Assembly: GCA_016763395.1 (NCBI GenBank)
Contig: JAESTW010000050.1
Location: 1 to 14,166, forward strand
Length of the DNA stretch: 14,166 nt
Direction of reading: 5' to 3'
Source: Kofleriaceae bacterium
GTDB taxonomy: Bacteria > Myxococcota_A > Polyangia > Haliangiales > Haliangiaceae
The translations under genes were made by a program, and so were the position numbers. This document shows positions 12,844-14,166 of the stretch, piece by piece (positions within the stretch are counted from its first letter, which is position 1; each line of letters starts with the position of its first letter). The notes below the pieces were generated by a model that saw nothing but the letters and a program-made list of their open reading frames with translations, searched no databases and was not told the origin of the DNA.

Positions 12844-13928
12844 TTTGAGGCTCCCATTTGTCCGCGGTGCAGCAGCAAGTGGTCGGCCAGCACAAGTTTG
12901 GCCATTGCTTCGACGATAGGAACGGCGCGAGGCAATACGCAAGGATCATGTCGACCGCGGCCTTTGATTGTCGTCGCGTTCCCCGCTTTATCAACGCTTT
13001 CTTGCTCCATGAGAATCGTTGCTGTGGGCTTGAAGGCCACGCGCATTCGCAAATCTTCACCGTTGCTGATGCCGCCTTGAATTCCGCCAGAGAAGTTTGT
13101 ACGGGTGCGGATTCGGCCATCTTTATCGCCGTAAAAAGCATCGTTGTGAGCGGATCCGGACATGAGGGTACCCGCAAATCCAGAGCCAATCTCAAAGCCT
13201 TTGCTCGCGGGAATGCTCATCATTGCTTTGGCCAACTCCGCCTCTAGCTTGTCAAATACTGGCGAACCGAGCCCAACTGGAACTCCGCGAGCGACACAAC
13301 GAATAATGCCGCCGATGGAGTCGCCAGCTTTTCGCATAGCGTCGATCCGAGCAAACATCTGAACTGCCATCTCGGGGTCAGGGCAGCGTACATCGTTGGC
13401 TTCGATGGCCTCTGCTGTGACCTCGTCGTCACGCATATCGATCGAGAGTTCTTGTACGCTTTCAACCCACGCTAAAACTTGGATGCCGTGTTTTTTCAAT
13501 AGCACTTCGGCTACCGATCCGGCGGCGACTCTGGCGATGGTTTCTCTGGCGCTGGCGCGTCCACCCCCTTCGACGCTGCGTATCCCGTATTTCTGTTGAT
13601 AGCTGAAGTCCGCGTGAGAGGGGCGGTATTTTTCTCGCATCTCGCTGTAGTCTTTGCCACGGGCGTCTTGATTGCGAACCAACAAGGTTATGGGTGTGCC
13701 GGTCGATAGCCCTTGGTCGACTCCAGATAGTATTTCTACTAGGTCCAACTCTTTGCGTTGCGTGGTGATGCGGCTTTGGCCGGGCTTGCGTCTGTCGAGG
13801 TCGCGTTGGATCTCAGCGCCATCAATCGACAGACGAGGCGGGCAGCCGTCAATCGTTACACCTACTGCAGGGCCGTGAGATTCCCCAAAGGTGGTAATCC
13901 GGAAAAGCCGTCCTGTCGTGTTGCCCAT
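12840..13928 (-). CDS. aroC: Chorismate synthase
   Basis: This encodes 362 aa, full length for the family. The enzyme converts 5-enolpyruvylshikimate-3-phosphate to chorismate, the last shikimate step and the branch point to aromatic amino acids, folate and quinones; it needs reduced FMN. It starts MGNTTGRLFRITTFGESHGP, with the GESHG signature. Further signatures are YRPSHADFSYQQKYGIRS, GGGRASARETIARVAAG, GFAGTLMSGSAHND, NFSGGIQGGISNGEDLRMRV and RHDPCVLPRAVPIVEAM. Nothing is missing or truncated. It leads an operon whose next gene overlaps its stop. Its start is 72 nt from a divergent lipoprotein gene. Confidence 0.98.
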   Translation of the reverse strand: MGNTTGRLFRITTFGESHGPAVGVTIDGCPPRLSIDGAEIQRDLDRRKPGQSRITTQRKELDLVEILSGVDQGLSTGTPITLLVRNQDARGKDYSEMREKYRPSHADFSYQQKYGIRSVEGGGRASARETIARVAAGSVAEVLLKKHGIQVLAWVESVQELSIDMRDDEVTAEAIEANDVRCPDPEMAVQMFARIDAMRKAGDSIGGIIRCVARGVPVGLGSPVFDKLEAELAKAMMSIPASKGFEIGSGFAGTLMSGSAHNDAFYGDKDGRIRTRTNFSGGIQGGISNGEDLRMRVAFKPTATILMEQESVDKAGNATTIKGRGRHDPCVLPRAVPIVEAMAKLVLADHLLLHRGQMGASK

Positions 13929-14000
13929 TGCCCAAGCCTACCAGCGAAGAGGTGGACCGATGGGTGATATGTGGCGGCTTATCTGCGTACACTGATTCTG
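13929..14000. promoter_or_regulatory. Short divergent intergenic region between aroC and a lipoprotein gene
   Basis: These 72 nt must serve both directions. On the plus strand GTGATA (13964-13969) and TACACT (13988-13993), 18 nt apart, are a weak -35/-10 candidate. If used, it would start transcription almost at the ATG, giving a leaderless message. Neither gene has a clear ribosome binding site. Confidence 0.25.
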
Positions 14001-14166
14001 ATGGCGATACCGTGTACAACCTCTTCTCAGTCTCTTGTCTGGCTCGCTGGGTTAGCCCTACTAGCTGGGTGTCCAGCAAACAAGAAGATGAGCGTTCCTC
14101 CCGGTGCACCGGCCCGACTCGCCGATTCGCCGCCAGCTATGCAGAGCACGCTAGCCCCAGCTCCAG
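14001..14166 (+). CDS. Lipoprotein, N-terminal part only (runs off right edge)
   Basis: The frame is open from ATG 14001 to the window end, giving 55 codons. The N-terminus MAIPCTTSSQSLVWLAGLAL leads into a textbook lipobox LLAGC, with lipidated Cys at residue 24. The mature part begins PANKKMSVPPGAPARLADSP and is Pro/Ala-rich, like a tether between lipid anchor and folded domain. No domain is reached before the edge, so no function can be given. It is divergent from aroC. Confidence 0.7.
   Translation, partial: MAIPCTTSSQSLVWLAGLALLAGCPANKKMSVPPGAPARLADSPPAMQSTLAPAP

Overview
The window looks like chromosomal DNA from a moderate-GC, Gram-negative bacterium of the myxobacterial / former delta-proteobacterial kind. 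The evidence is three small outer-membrane beta-barrels of a type common in Myxococcota, an FHA-domain sigma-54 activator, a STAND-type ATPase with TPRs, and many Sec and lipoprotein signals. The phylum is inferred from gene content, not proven. I see no rRNA, tRNA, CRISPR array, insertion sequence or phage gene, and no stretch over 300 bases without a gene.

Layout, left to right. (A) 1-1964, minus strand: two paralogous outer-membrane beta-barrel genes overlapping by ATGA, then a secreted protein that runs off the left edge. (B) 2137-3495, plus strand: an FHA-AAA+-Fis sigma-54-dependent activator, divergent from A. (C) 3506-6335, minus strand: a four-gene envelope operon, in transcription order a cytochrome-like lipoprotein, an SH3-domain beta-barrel, a tiny DUF4266 lipoprotein ending in CGCN, and a DUF3570 beta-barrel. 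(D) 6469-10639, plus strand: an AAA/TPR signalling ATPase followed by a CCA tRNA nucleotidyltransferase. (E) 10652-13928, minus strand: chorismate synthase (aroC), a small membrane protein overlapping it by GTGA, a Rieske ferredoxin-like protein, and an acyl-CoA-synthetase-like ATP-grasp protein behind an 80-nt leader with two hairpins. (F) 14001-14166, plus strand: the start of a lipoprotein gene, cut by the right edge.

The part most worth attention is operon C. The DUF3570 barrel carries two closely spaced motifs, DVVSGAT and DAVTSAT, that match the consensus for covalent FMN attachment by ApbE. The adjacent DUF4266 lipoprotein carries TGAS just before its Gly/Cys tail. The first gene encodes a lipoprotein with a CX5CH sequence that could bind haem. 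Together these suggest an outer-membrane, flavin- and perhaps haem-dependent redox module. No ApbE gene lies in the window, so the partner enzyme would be elsewhere. The divergent FHA activator is next door, but nothing in the sequence shows that it controls either envelope operon.
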